A DNA stretch of 64,000 bases from Sternotherus odoratus. Its lineage: Eukaryota; Chordata; Testudines; Kinosternidae. Below, piece after piece: positions 11,262 through 22,786 of this stretch. Under the pieces are notes generated by a model. It worked only from the letters and a program-made list of their open reading frames with translations. It did not search any database and was not told the origin of the DNA. Made by a program: the position numbers and the translations under genes. Where the stretch lies: the NCBI GenBank assembly GCA_032164245.1, contig JAVMKO010000023.1:62001-126000 (forward strand), given 5' to 3'. The stretch's first letter is position 1. The number at the start of each line of letters is the position of its first letter.

Positions 11262-12440
11262 ACGGGGTTCCACAGAGGGAGGAGGGGGAGTCTCTGTGGG
11301 GGCGCGGGGGGTTCCACTGAGGGGGAGGGGGAGTCTGTGGGGGGGGGGATGGGGCCGGGGGTTCCACTGAGGGGGGAGTCTCTGTGGGGGGGGGGTCCAC
11401 TGAGGGGGAGGGGGAGTCTCTGTGGGGGGGCGCGGGATGGGGGCGGGGGGTTCCACTGAGGGGGGAGGGGGAGTCTGTGGGGGGGCATGGGGGTGGGGGT
11501 TCCACTGAGGGGGAGGGGAGTCTCTGTGGGGGGGCACGGGGATGGGGCGGGGGGTTCCACTGAGGGGGGAGGGGGAGTCTGTGGGGGTGCATGGGGAAGG
11601 GTGTGGGGGTTCACTGAGGGGGGAGGGGGGAGTCTGTGGGGGGGGCGGGGGGATGGGGCGGGGGGTTCCACTGAGGGGGGAGGGGGAGTCTCTGTGGGGG
11701 GGCATGGGGTGGGGGGTTCCACTGAGGTGGAGTCTGTGTGGGGGGGTGCGGGGATGGGGGCGGGGGGTTCACTGAGGGGGGGAGGGGGAGTCTCTGTGGG
11801 TGGGAGGGGGGTTCCACTGAGGGGGGAGGGGGACTCTGTGGGGGGGGCGGGGGGGTTCACTAAGGGGGGAGGGGGAGTCTGTGGGGGGCGTGGGGATGGG
11901 GGCGGGGGGTTCCACTGAGGGGGGAGGGGAGTCTCTGTGGGGGTGAGGGGGGGTTCCACTGAGGGGGGAGGGGGAGTCTCTGTGGGGGGGCACGGGATGG
12001 GGGTGGGGGGTTCCACTGAGGTGGAGTCTGTGGGGGGGGGTGCGGGGATGGGGGCGGGGGGTTCCACTGAGGGGGGAGGGGGAGTCTCTGTGGGTGGGAG
12101 GGGGGTTCCACTGAGGGGGGAGGGGGAGTCTGTGGGGGGGGGCGGGGGGGTTCCACTAAAGGGGGAGGGGGAGTCTGTGGGGGGGCACGGGGATGGGGGT
12201 GGGGGGTTCCACTGAGGGGGGAGGGGTCTCTGTGGGGGCACGGGGATGGGGTTGGGGGGTTCCACTGAAGGGGGAGGGGGAGTCTGTGGGGGGGCATGGG
12301 GATGGGGGATGGGGGTTCCACTGAGGGGGGATGGGGAGTCTGTGGGGGGCATGGCGATGGGAGTGGGGGGGGTTCCACAGGGAGAGCGGGGGGAAGGGGG
12401 AGTCTGTGGGGGGAGCAGAGGGGTTCCACGAGGGTGGTTT
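11262..12440 (+). repeat. G-rich minisatellite (~55-60 bp units)
   Basis: Units contain GGTTCCACTGAGGGGGGAGG followed by GGAGTCTCTGTGGGGGG and a GCACGGGGATGGGGG spacer of variable length. Several G runs per unit make G-quadruplexes likely on the plus strand. It fades into diverged G-rich DNA by about 12.8 kb. Confidence 0.85.
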
Positions 12441-12906
12441 GGGGGAGGGGGAGTATGGGGGCCACGGGATGGGGGATTGCACAAGGGGGGAGGGTGTAGT
12501 GATTGGGGAGTCTCCATGGGGGGGGCGCAGGTTTGGGGATACTAGGAGGGGGGACATGGGGATGGGGGAGTCGCTATGGGGGGCGCCCACCCTGTGTGAA
12601 ACCCACAATCTGAACCCTACAGCATTCTACTGGGGGGGCAGGCGCATGGAGGCGGGGGGGGTTCCATGGGGGTGGCAGCGATGCAGGGGGCTATGGGGGA
12701 CAATGGGGACTGGGGGGTTCCATGGGGGGTTATGTGGGGGGACAACGGGAGATGGGGACTCCATGGGGGGCGATGGGGGAGACTCCCCAGGGAGGATGCA
12801 GGGGGGCCCGGTGCTGCCTTGGGTCACCCCAGCCTGACGCCTTCGCTCCCCCTCCCCCCGCTAGGCCCCGCCCAGAGGATCCTGCCTGCGTGGGGGGCGC
12901 CTGGCG

Positions 12907-12993
12907 ATGCCGCTGGTCAGTGGGCTGGTGCCCGCCCGCTTCCTGACCCTCACGGCGCATCTCGTCATCGTCATCACCATCTTCTGGTCCCGG
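12907..12993 (+). CDS. TMEM107: TMEM107 exon 1
   Basis: TMEM107 is a four-pass membrane protein of the ciliary transition zone, needed for MKS-module assembly and ciliary composition. This exon encodes MPLVSGLVPARFLTLTAHLV and then IVITIFWSR. It closely matches the vertebrate N-terminus (SGLVPSRFLTLxAHLVVVITxFWSR) and contains the first transmembrane helix. The ATG at 12907 is chosen because it aligns with the family start. A GTAAGA donor follows at 12994 in phase 0, directly after the FWSR arginine, where I expect the next exon to begin DSNIQACLP. That exon and the rest of the four-helix protein are not found downstream. The gene is therefore truncated by rearrangement, very long-introned, or mis-assembled. 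TMEM107 is on human 17p13.1, as is CNTROB. Confidence 0.85.
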
Positions 12994-13004
12994 GTAAGAG
13001 ACCC

Positions 13005-13890
13005 TGACGACGCCCACCCTGCGTGACACTCACAATCGGCACCTTACCACACCACACCCCCGACGACGTCTACCTGTGTGACACCCACAGTCGGCAGCCT
13101 ACAGGCATGCCTGCCCGACGACACACACCCTGTGTGACACCCGCAATCTGCAGCCTACAGCATGCCACCTATCCACCCTGACAATGCACACCCATGTGAC
13201 ACCCACAGTCTACACCCAGACAGAATGCTGTCCATCACCCAGACATCACACCCATGTGATACCCACAACGATACCTATACAGCACACCCGTCTACCCATC
13301 CAGCATGCCCACTCGTCCACACAACACACACCCGTATGACACCCACAAGGTACACCTATATAGCACACCCGCCTGTACACTGAGACGATGCACATCCATA
13401 TAGCACTTTGACCTGGAAACACCCGCCCATCCTAGGCAGCACATACCTGTGAGGTACACCCCTACAGCGTGCCTGCTCGCCCACCCCAAGGATGTACACT
13501 CATAAGACGTACAGCTGTACATGTCTGTCCCGGTGACACACACCTTTCTGATACCCGCGCCTATGATGTACACCCGTACAATGCACTGACCCTGATGACG
13601 TACAACCGCATGATGTCTGTGATGCAGACCCACCCGACAACTCACACCTGTATGACGACCATGCCTACAACACACACCGCCATATCACACCCGTCCTTAC
13701 AACGCCCGTGCCTGCAATACATCCCCATACCATACACCCATCCCGACAACGCCCACACCATATAACGTCCATCCATGTGACGCATCACCTGTACAATGTG
13801 CACAGCTGCCCCGGCAACAATCCCCTGTCACGCACGTACAGGTCTCCCAACACACTCACCACCTAACACGGTGTACACCATCCTCCAACA
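13005..13890 (+). repeat. Degenerate array in TMEM107 intron 1
   Basis: Diverged units share GTGTGACACCCACA, CCTACAGCATGCC and ACACCCGT blocks at about 40-60 bp spacing, decaying to the right. It follows the TMEM107 donor directly, so it occupies the start of that intron. No coding signal is seen. Confidence 0.7.
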
Positions 13891-14049
13891 CGCACCCCTC
13901 ATGCAGCAGGGCCTGCTCAAGCAGCAGGCCTGCTCACCGGGCGGCGCCAGTGAAAGAGGTGCAGGCGGAAAATAAAAAGGCAGTAGGGTTCTTTGCCGCG
14001 GCCGGGCAGGACACCCAGAAGCCTTATGACCACGCAGCTGTGGTAAAAG

Positions 14050-14500
14050 AGATCAGAAGGAAAAGCATGAGGGCCTTTTTAGAGCGGATCTGGAACGCTT
14101 GAAGGGTCCGAGCCAGCCCGAAGGGGCTAGGCTAAGGGGGGAGGTGTGTGGCAGGGGGGCTGGCCAGGAGTGCCTGTGCCAGCCCTGCTGGCCCTTTAAG
14201 AGGGAGCAGAAGCCTGCAAACCTCCCCTTGCAGAGAAGGCTAATTAGCCATCTAGGCTGCAGAGGGCTCAAGGCTTGATGAGTTGCACCTGGAAGCCTCC
14301 TCAGGGGATAAAAGCCTGCCAGGAAGGAAGCCAGGGTGGTGTGGAGGAGTGAGAGTGAGTAGAGAGAAGGAGCTATACTGTAGAGCTGTACACAATAGGT
14401 GGTGGGTTTGCACTGACTGAATAAAGAGCACCTGGTGAGTCACAGAACAGAGTCTCCTGCCTGTTTGTGGAGAGGGGCGAGAAGGGGATCTCTTACAATA
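14050..14500 (+). mobile_element. Probable LTR with TATA and poly(A) signals
   Basis: GATAAAAG at 14307 and GAATAAAG at 14419, in that order and about 110 bases apart, look like the U3 TATA box and R poly(A) signal of an LTR. The likely body runs from TGTGTGGCAGG (about 14143) to CTCTTACA (about 14497), giving TG...CA ends. Just upstream, a frame ending AFLERIWNA-stop could be a remnant of an internal element region. No target duplication was confirmed. Confidence 0.45.
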
Positions 14501-14559
14501 TTTACATGTCAGGGGAATCAGGCAAAGGTAGCAAAGCTGAACCAAAGCCCTGGGGCTTA

Positions 14560-17500
14560 ATAATTGCAGAGTGTCACCTGCAGTAAGGATTTAGAGAAGG
14601 CTGCCAAACCCATCCAGGTGTTAAATAACTGAGCTCCTTTAGCATAGGTCTAAACTGCAAGCTAAGGTAAGTAGACATGTGTTGGCTCAAACCTAGCTAG
14701 CGTGGCTCGAAATGAAAACAGTGGCACAGGATTTTGCACAGGTTGTACAAAACCTGCCTGGACACTGACCGTGGACTTATTGTGCTAGCTGATGTCACAC
14801 ATCCATGCTGCTATTTAGCTGTGATGGCTGCAAGCCAGCACACGTATGCCTACACTATGCTCCTACCTTCAACTGAAGGGTAGACGTACCGAACTGTAGA
14901 CAGTCAGGGCTCGCACTATGCGCTGACATGCTTAGCTACTTTCAAACCATAATCATACTTTGCATTAAAATAGTCTTCACTGGGGGCTGCAACGAGAGAG
15001 GATGTGGATTGCTGGCTACCAGCAGAGAGAAACAGTTCACTCTCTGAAGTGCTCCTGCCACTATCATTTCTAATCGTTGAAGCCAGGTTATTCTTACTGG
15101 AGCAGGAAGGGTGTGTGGTGGGGTGGTGTTTTAGACATAGCAATTCTTCCATATAAATATATGGCTAGAATGTGATACGTTTATTGTTTAAAAGGAATAC
15201 CATCCACCCGAAACACAAAATCACATTCTGCCTCCATTTTTGCATCTGGTGTTGGCTCAAGTAACATTATTCTAATGGGGGAATCAAATGTTTTTCCTGT
15301 TTTTTCCAGCTTGCTGATGTTATGCAGCTGGTTCGCTGTCTTCACCTTTCTTTGTGCCCCAGATTTTTCAGTCTTCTGAAAAAAAGGTAGGAGATTTCAA
15401 GTTGATGGCATCCTGAATCCGACTGCTTCACAAAATTGCGAGAGAGTATGATGTGCAGGATGAACAGACGCTGGGTAAGATGTCCCATTCAAGGCAGGAA
15501 TGTGGCTTCTAGATTCTGATAATTTCCCCTCCAAACCCTTGCAGTATGGTGATCACCATTAAGAGCTACAAAAAAGTCAGAATGGTAAAGAGATGCCAGG
15601 GCCAGACCTCTAGCATCTTTCCCTCTCTGTAAAACAGCCTGTAATTCTGCCACTCTAGCATTTCAAAATTTCCTCAGCTTTGAAAACATTTGCCGTTCTA
15701 GCTTCTCTGAAGTTGAGGGAGTTGGGAAAGTTACAGAGTGGCAGAGTTACAATTACATTTTTCCTTTTGAACTCAACTTTTCCTTAGCTGGAGAAGAATT
15801 TGAAAATTACAGCAGATAAAGGAAAGCTGGAAAGAAGTAAGTGAACAGACAAACCCTAGACAGTCATTCTACTGCAGTCAGTGAGGAAAAAAAGAAAAGG
15901 GTGGTCTGGAAACAGAAAAAAAAAAAGGCAAAAGTTTTAATTTAAATTCAAATGAAATCTAAATGAAAATTTTCCTACAAAATGTTCAAATGAACTTTCT
16001 TCTATTATTATTTTTTAAGCTAGTCCCATTCCCTTTCTTCACAAGAGGATGATCGTTCCCTTTTGTAATTCACATTGAGAATTATATCCAAGTGCAATGT
16101 ACTAAGTGTCACTGGAATTATGTGGTGAACAGAATTTGAAGGGGGCAAGTAGTTGACTGTTAAGAACTTCCTGCTCAGTATTGCCTTAGTTTATATAATG
16201 TTAAGTACCCTATAGAAAAACAGAGGAGAAAGAGTTGACAAGCCATTATTCCTGTACTTCTGGACTGAAGCACAGAACAGAAGCCTAGACAACTTGGGGC
16301 TCATGGTCCACTTTGGAAAGATACAGGGTGTTAACTCTGGTTGCAAGTTCAGCTTTCTGAACTTTTATTCTGCTTTCTTAAAGTTACTCTTCAGACCCCT
16401 GAGAACTAGACGTAAAGACACAGAACAGATGATGATGTTGTTCCAGGCCAGGTTTCAGTCAAATGACTCTACAGAGGGGTCCTGAAGAGCTTCAGGCTTT
16501 TTCCAACAGAGAGGCTGGAGAAGAATAAGCTGCTGGACAGTGACCGTTCGAATGCATCAGTGCTGTCCATGCGCTATTAAGCGAAACGGGAATGTTCTAA
16601 AACAGTAAAGAAGTCAATGATATGTAACTAATTTTATTCCACCGATAAACAGTATTTATTGTGTCAAACTTTTTTAGTTCATGAAAAGAATGCAGGGAAC
16701 ATCCCAGTGGCGACCCAGATGTAGTGGAACTTGGCTCTGCCACATCCCCATCCCATCTCCCCCCTAGGAACTAGCGCAGGAGCAGCAAAGTTCCCCTGTG
16801 CAGAAGGAACTCTCCACTGGCTGTCTCCAACCACTCTAAAGGACTTGCACCAGTAAGTGAAAGGCGCCGTACATAGAGGATCAGAGATCTAGATGACTGT
16901 TTTTGTAGATAGAAGCTTTACAACTCAGTAAAATTGCAAGTTTAAGAACACACCAGTGTATTCATTTATTTAAAACAATGGGAGGATGCGCAATAAAAGA
17001 CTTCAAGTACATTGTTCGCTGTAAACTGGTGAGCAGGATTGAAAGTTCAGTGGCTGCTGTGAGAAGAACAAAACAAAGATTTCTTGTACCCCTATCACCC
17101 GTGGCAGCTTCATTAGCTAGTCTGGCAACAAAATGTTCTTTTAGCAGCCCCTTATTATTGTTATTGAGATTCATATTCCAGCTCTTAGAATACAACTAAC
17201 TAGCACCTTGCAACGAGGACATCAACACACCGAAGACTTGCCTGGTTATAAGTGCAATGAGCAGCTCCACCGCTTTTGCTCCCAAACCAGATGTCAATCA
17301 CACCTGTAGTCCAATCGGTCCCACTGCTTCAATCTTCTGCAGATTGCAGGACAGCTGTATCCACCTGACGTGCCTCTCATACACTCTGGAGGATCCAAGG
17401 CCAAGGCATAGCTAGCTTTCTTGAAACAGGAAACTTTTTCTGGACAAAAAGAAGTCAACCTATTGTAATCATATTATATATTACAGGCTGAAAATCTGTT

Positions 17501-17600
17501 CCTAACTTCCACCGTGTAACAAAAAGGTAAAACAATAGAGTAAGAATGCAGGTTGCAGTCCTAAAATTGATGTTGCAGATTTACAAAGAAAGTCAATATC
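14560..17600. other. No gene recognised; probable 3' flank of borealin
   Basis: AT-normal unique DNA. A minus-strand frame at 15152-14916 (ending YDYGLKVAKHVSA) matches no family I know. TTTATT on the plus strand near 16963 is a minus-strand AATAAA that could end the borealin transcript. Dispersed low-similarity repeat fragments, such as TAGACGTACC near 14881, are present. Confidence 0.45.
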
Positions 17601-17609
17601 CCTGAAATT

Positions 17610-20600
17610 TCATCTTTGGGTGTTCGCGTTGCTGCATGCTTGTGCAAGACGAACCTAAAAAGGAGAAAGATTAACCAATAACCATTGTAATGAACACATG
17701 CTGCCATATCCTAAAGAAGGGGTGGGCAAACTACGGCCCGGGGGCCGCATCCAGCTCTCCAGATGTTTTAATCCGGCCCTTAAGCTCCCTCCAGGGAGCG
17801 GGTTCAGGGCTTGCTCTGCTCCAGTGCTCCAGCCGGGAGCTTGCCCCACTCCGCGCAGCTCCTGGAAGCAGCAGCATGCCCCTCTTCCAGCTCCTGTGCG
17901 TAGAGATAGCCAGGGGGCCCTGCATGCTAGGTCCACCCCAAGTGCTGCCCCCACAGCTCCTATTGGCCAGGAACCGCAGTGAATGGGAGCTGCAGAGGTG
18001 GCACCTGAAAACGGGCAGCACACAGAGCGCAGAGTTGCTTGGCCGCGCTTCCACATAGGATATAATGGGGGACATGCTGCTGCTTCTGGGAGCTGCTTGA
18101 GGTAAGTGCCACCCGGAGCCTGCACCCTTGACCCCCTCCCATGTCCCAAACCCCTGCCCCAGCCCTGATACCGCTCCTGCTCACGAACCCCTTGGTGCCA
18201 GCCCAGAACACCCTCCAGGCACCCCCAACCCCTCATTCCCAGCCCCACTCCATAGCCCGCAACCCAGCTAGGGCCCTCAGCCACTCCTTCACCCCAACCC
18301 CCAATTTTGCAAGCATTCATGGCCCACTATACAATTTCCATACACAGATGTGGACCTCTGGCCAAAACATTTGCCCAACCCTGTCCTAAAGCCACCTACA
18401 CTGGAAAAACAGAGGGCATGTTCACCCTTGAGTTAAATCCTAAGTACTACGGGTAGCTCTCTCCCACTCCGGAAAGCACTGTTTGTATACAGACCACTTG
18501 AGTTAAGCCCCAAGTCTGTGTATTTTCCCAACTAGCTGAACAGACCCACAACGTGTAAAACCATATTTTCTGGGTGTGCCAAGATCCAGGCAGAGCTGAG
18601 AGGAAAGGAATTTAAGAAGAGAGATGACTGGCAGAGTCTAATGGAAACTGATGGCCCGTTAACTTAACTACAGGGACAATAGCAATGCTAGGCACCACCA
18701 CAAACTAGTTGCAATTCCTAGCCAAGTATATATTGACTTACTGATAACTTCTTCATAATTCCCAGGGTCTCTGGATTGAGATAACTCCTATTCCTTTTGG
18801 TCAGCTCACTGGCTGCTAAACGAATGCTCTGTACAGAAAAGACCATAAATCTCAGTTACCGTTCAGCTGTCAGACTGGTACATGTGAGTTTGCATGTGAA
18901 ATCAGTGAAAGAGCCAGATTGAAGCATGTGGATTATAAATTAGAAAGATTGACAGATCATTCTATTTAAGAGCAGGAACCATGTTCTGCTTTTATAGCTA
19001 GCGATGGACCCACTTGGACCCACTGTCCTGGGAACAGCAGAAGGTTAATGATGAAACAGGACAGTTACAAAGAGGACCAGATGCGGCATCAGACCACAGA
19101 CTCATCTCACACCTTTTCTGTATTGCACCGTGGCACATATTGCTATCAGCCATTACTTGAAATTGCATTTGGTGCACTTCAAAACCCACTGAAATATTTC
19201 CTACATTTTCAATAACTTTCTGCTTTACCTCCCCTCCTCCGACAGGGACTGTAATGATGACATCATTGCTGTTCGCAAGAGGGCTGCCGTTTGCAGAGAC
19301 TAGGTAAACATGCTCATGTGTTGCTGGGGTGCGTAGACCTGGTGTCTTGAAAATCCTGAAAGACAGTCCCAAGTTATTGCTGAATAACTTTATTCCAGCC
19401 AATTCAAATGATCAGAAGCACATTTCCTGAGATTCTCCCCAACTACAGATTTCAAACATCTCATTTTCAAGGGAAACAGAAGGTTGGAGAAAAATGTGTA
19501 ACTTGAAGCATGAAACCAAGAGAGCTTGTCAGAAACCAACCGAACTGACAAAAAACCTCTGATTAAACTAGGGCATGATTTATCATATCTGCTTTTTGCT
19601 AGTTCTGACCTCCATCTATCCTCTTCTATGAGCCTATAGGTTTCTGGCTCTAAGTCCATCGAAATTCTGAGGCCAAAACCCAAGGCAATTAAGTGATCGT
19701 GTTGTAGTCGTCTTAATATTCCATATTTTACAATTTGGAGAAGACATTTGACATATTTAGGCCGACATTTCAAAAGCAGACTCTGGCTTTAGTTGCACAG
19801 CTCCGGGCCTTTTTAAAAACTCAGTGTTACATTAGCTCTCCTCCTCTCATCAGATACGGAGGCTGTTTTAAGAAATAGGTTACAAACCACAGTTAGTATT
19901 TTTGCACGTATCAGATGCACATGTTTGAACAATGGGAAAAGGAGAGGGAGAAGGGACAGAGTGGAGATAGTTCAAACAAAGAGACTCCAATTTTGCAGAT
20001 TGCACAGTACAAGGCTGAGCACATAAGCCACGCACAAATGACTACGGAGTCATAAAGGTCTCCAATTTTAATGCTGGCTCTGCTGGTGACACTTTACTAA
20101 CAGGGGTCAAACAATCTCACTTCTCTTCCTCAGTAATCTCATCCTTAACATTTCAGGGCTGTGAAGGTTAGTCAATATTTCTCCAGCACTTTGAATATGT
20201 GAAGTGTTATACTATGGGTCTTACAACATGCATCAGATATGAACAGCCACTGCCATGGGGCAGAATGGTAACAAGCTAATCTATATCACAACTGTTCTGT
20301 CGTATCTCATGCAGACTAATGGCAAGACACACTAGATGCCTTGATGGCAAATGCTGATATTTGAGAGAGACGTTTTGCAGGATACTATAAATAGTTACGT
20401 GGCTTTGCTAATTAATGCACACTCACCTGGAATCAAACTTAGAGGTGGCAGTAGAGGTCCTTCCCCCCGTGCAGGCATCAGCGACTCGGCCAAGGGCTGG
20501 AGTGACAAAGTTATTTTTGCTTGACCTGCTCAAGGAAAGTGGCAGTGATAAGATGATGCCCTCTTAAAAGATCAGTTTAGCGGGTGCTTCTCAGTTCTGA

Positions 20601-20861
20601 GCATCTGTTTTATTAGTTAGAAAAGCTGAGAACAATGTGAGGGTATTTGGAAACTAGAAGTTTCTCCTGATTTCAAGTGATACCTCTTGACCTGGCAGCA
20701 AAGACTGCAGTTTTGCATTTCTGATCTCCCCTTTCCATCCCACATTGAAGAAGGGGGATTCACACCACTCCAGACTCTTACCTTTTACTGATGCGTCTCA
20801 CTCTTGCTGACGGAGCTCTTCTGCTCTTAGAAACTGGCACTTTTTGGGTTGATATCTTCAC
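17610..20861 (-). CDS. Borealin-family gene (CDCA8/CDCA9), C-terminal exons
   Basis: Borealin is a chromosomal passenger complex subunit that helps target Aurora B to centromeres and the midzone. Five minus-strand exons join in frame: 20861-20782 (starts [18 protein letters not shown]), 20525-20427 (contains [18 protein letters not shown], ends SKFDSR), 19355-19229 ([34 protein letters not shown]), 18828-18742 ([20 protein letters not shown], then TLGIMKKLS) and 17654-17610 ([18 protein letters not shown]). Every junction has AG/GT sites and matching phases. [30 protein letters not shown] and RLAQ match borealin, including its C-terminal dimerisation region. The N-terminal survivin/INCENP-binding helix (FLKDFDREVE...) was not found between 20.9 and 22.6 kb, so the gene is 5'-incomplete here. 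I cannot decide between borealin-1 and borealin-2. Confidence 0.85.
17717..18383 (+). mobile_element. hAT-type element with 8-bp target duplication
   Basis: A 667-bp insertion flanked by perfect TCCTAAAG duplications (17709-17716 and 18384-18391), the 8-bp size typical of hAT. The left end GGGGTGGGCAAACTACGGCC and right end (inverse: CAGGGTTGGGCAAA...GGCC) form imperfect terminal inverted repeats. No transposase frame is present, so it is non-autonomous. It sits just beyond the borealin stop exon, inside intron 4 as transcribed. Confidence 0.8.
18998..19228 (-). other. Intron read-through frame after borealin exon 19355-19229
   Basis: The frame of the VPVGGGE exon stays open for over 200 bases past the GTAAAG donor at 19228. 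The added residues ([18 protein letters not shown]...) match no borealin. It would give an alternative C-terminus only if the intron were retained. Confidence 0.3.
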
Positions 20862-20869
20862 CTGGAACA

Positions 20870-21470
20870 CACAGAACTCATGAATTATTTACTGTTTCAT
20901 GATCAAACCACAGCTCACCTCCAGTTCTGAAGAAGTGTCTCATAACTGAACTAACACTGGTAACAGGAACTGAAGAACAAGACTCACTGTTCCCCTTCCC
21001 AGATGATCAAAACGGTGGAAAACCTGTCCTGTTTGAGTCTTGGCTTTATCATAGCCTACAGCTAAGCTAGGGAGGACACAGGATGGGTGCAGAATTCTTT
21101 TCCCTAGATATCGAAGTTCCTAGAGGTAGTTGGAGCAGGTCTTGGGTAAAGAGAATTCTGCTCCCAGAACATGATGGAAGTTGAACATGCGATTGAAAAG
21201 AAAAGGGAGATGAAATGTTTCTTTGCACTTTCAGAAATAGCAGGGTTCTACCTCATAACACAATCTAGCGAAGGCTCCCACCCAGCATGTGGACTCGGAT
21301 CTCAAGACAAAGAGAATTCAGGCGAGGAAGCCAAGGGGAAACTACAGTCGGAGAGAGGCAAACTATGAAAATACCCTGAAGTCTCCGCACAGCTGGCGGT
21401 TTTACACATTTCCCCCTTTCAAAAGAAATTCTCTCCCCAGTGTGTGGTCTCCCCCACAGAAACAACTTAA
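20870..21470. other. No gene recognised upstream of borealin exons
   Basis: AT-normal DNA where further N-terminal borealin exons were expected. I scanned the minus strand for FLKDFDRE-like coding and did not find it. A 27-nt CAG-flanked, GTGAG-ended segment near 20,920 could be a microexon, but it cannot be supported by similarity. Confidence 0.4.
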
Positions 21471-21477
21471 CCCGACC

Positions 21478-22060
21478 CGTCCCATGCCCCCCCCAGGTCC
21501 CTCCCCCTCCCTCCTCCTCAGGTCCCCCTCCCCCCACACCACCCACATCCCTCCCCCCGCCCCCGACATCCCTCCAACGCCCTCCTCCTCAGGTCCCCCT
21601 CCCCCCATACCCCCCACATCCCTCCCCCCCGCCTCCGACATCCCTCCTCCTCAGGTCCCCCTCCCCCCATACCCCCACATCCCTCCCCCTGCCCCCGACA
21701 TCCCTCCCCCTCCCTCCTCCTCAGGTCCCCCTCCCCCCATAACCCCCACATCCCTCCCCCCGCCTCCGACATCCCTCCTCCTCAGGTCCCCCTCCCCCCA
21801 TACCCCCACATCCCTCCCCCCGCCCCCGACATCCCTCCCCCTCAGGTCCCCCTCCCCCCACACCCCTCCCCCTGCCATCCCTCCCCCTCCCTCCTCCTCA
21901 GGTCCCCCTCCCCCCATACCCCCCACATCCCTCCCCCCGCCCCCAACATCCCTCCCCCTCCCTCCTCCTCAGGTCCCCCTCCCCCCACACCCCCCACCTC
22001 CCTCCCCTCCCTCCTCCTCAGGTCCCCTCCCCCCCTCATCCTCCCCCTCTAACCCCTCCT
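21478..22060 (+). repeat. Pyrimidine-rich array (CCTCAGGTCCCCCTCC units)
   Basis: Repeating blocks CTCCTCCTCAGGTCCCCCTC, CCCCATACCCCCACATCCC and GCCCCCGACATCCCTC, in units of about 50-75 bp with length variation. The plus strand is almost purely pyrimidine, so triplex or i-motif structures are possible. Open frames of Pro-rich or Gly-rich peptide are compositional. Confidence 0.85.
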
Positions 22061-22713
22061 CCCTCAGAGACACCCGCTGCTCGCCGCCCCCCCCACCCCC
22101 CCATAACTCCCCCCCCCCCTCCCCCGCCGCTCACCGGGCAGCCTGCACGGGAAGGCGGGAGAGTGGGCGGGGCCGTTTCAGAGGAGCGGAGACGCCGCTT
22201 CCGGGAGCCCCTCCCATAGCTGCCAATCACTGTGCTTGGTCCCGCCCCCATCCCCAGCCGTGGAGCAGTGGGCGGTGCCTGGTATGCTAATGAGGACGAG
22301 GCTGCTCCGCTCTTCGCAGCGAACCGCTCCGGGACTTGGGGGGTGGGGGTCGCTCTCTGCCCCCCTTTATCCCCCCACCAACCCCACTCGCCCCCCTCTC
22401 CCGCACGACTTCTACCCCCTCCCCCACAGGCACCCCGGATTCCCGGTGGACCCCATCCGGGGAGAAAGGAGGGGGGGGGCTGGTGTCACCCTGAGGTGAA
22501 GAGCTGCCGTCCACGGGGGTTCTGCAAAACCCAGCTCTGCTGTGTGAATAATCAACCCCCCCAACGGGGGGGCAGCACCCGCCACTTCTCCGATACTTTT
22601 CCAAAAGTTCATTTGAGAGGCGGCCGGGGCTGCTACAAAACCCAACTTCTTCTTAATGTACAAAAATAGAAACAACCCCACCTGGGGGGCTGCGCGGGGC
22701 CGTCTCTGGTCAC

Positions 22714-22786
22714 GTGACGGAGCCGCTAGTGCGATGCAGAAAGTCAGGCTGTGCCAGGCGGGGGCCCTGCATGAGCAGCACCGCTA
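22714..22786 (+). pseudogene. CNTROB: Relic of a centrobin exon, copy B
   Basis: Same block as 4856-4930, but one base is missing at GTGCGATGCAG (copy A has GCGCGGATGCAG), so the frame is broken. It is followed by a CAATAAAGAAGAG...TTTTGCAG segment and then the 46-bp array, exactly as in copy A. Confidence 0.55.

Noticed and set aside
11029..12608. Pro/Ser/Thr-rich minus-strand frame of 483 codons
   Set aside because: Antisense of the G-rich minisatellite; repetitive throughout except the short exon-like tail reported separately.
19390..19773. 127-codon minus-strand frame ([20 protein letters not shown]...)
   Set aside because: Lies in the intron before the borealin FKTPGLRTP exon, has no splice signals or recognised motif, and is better explained as chance or old repeat.
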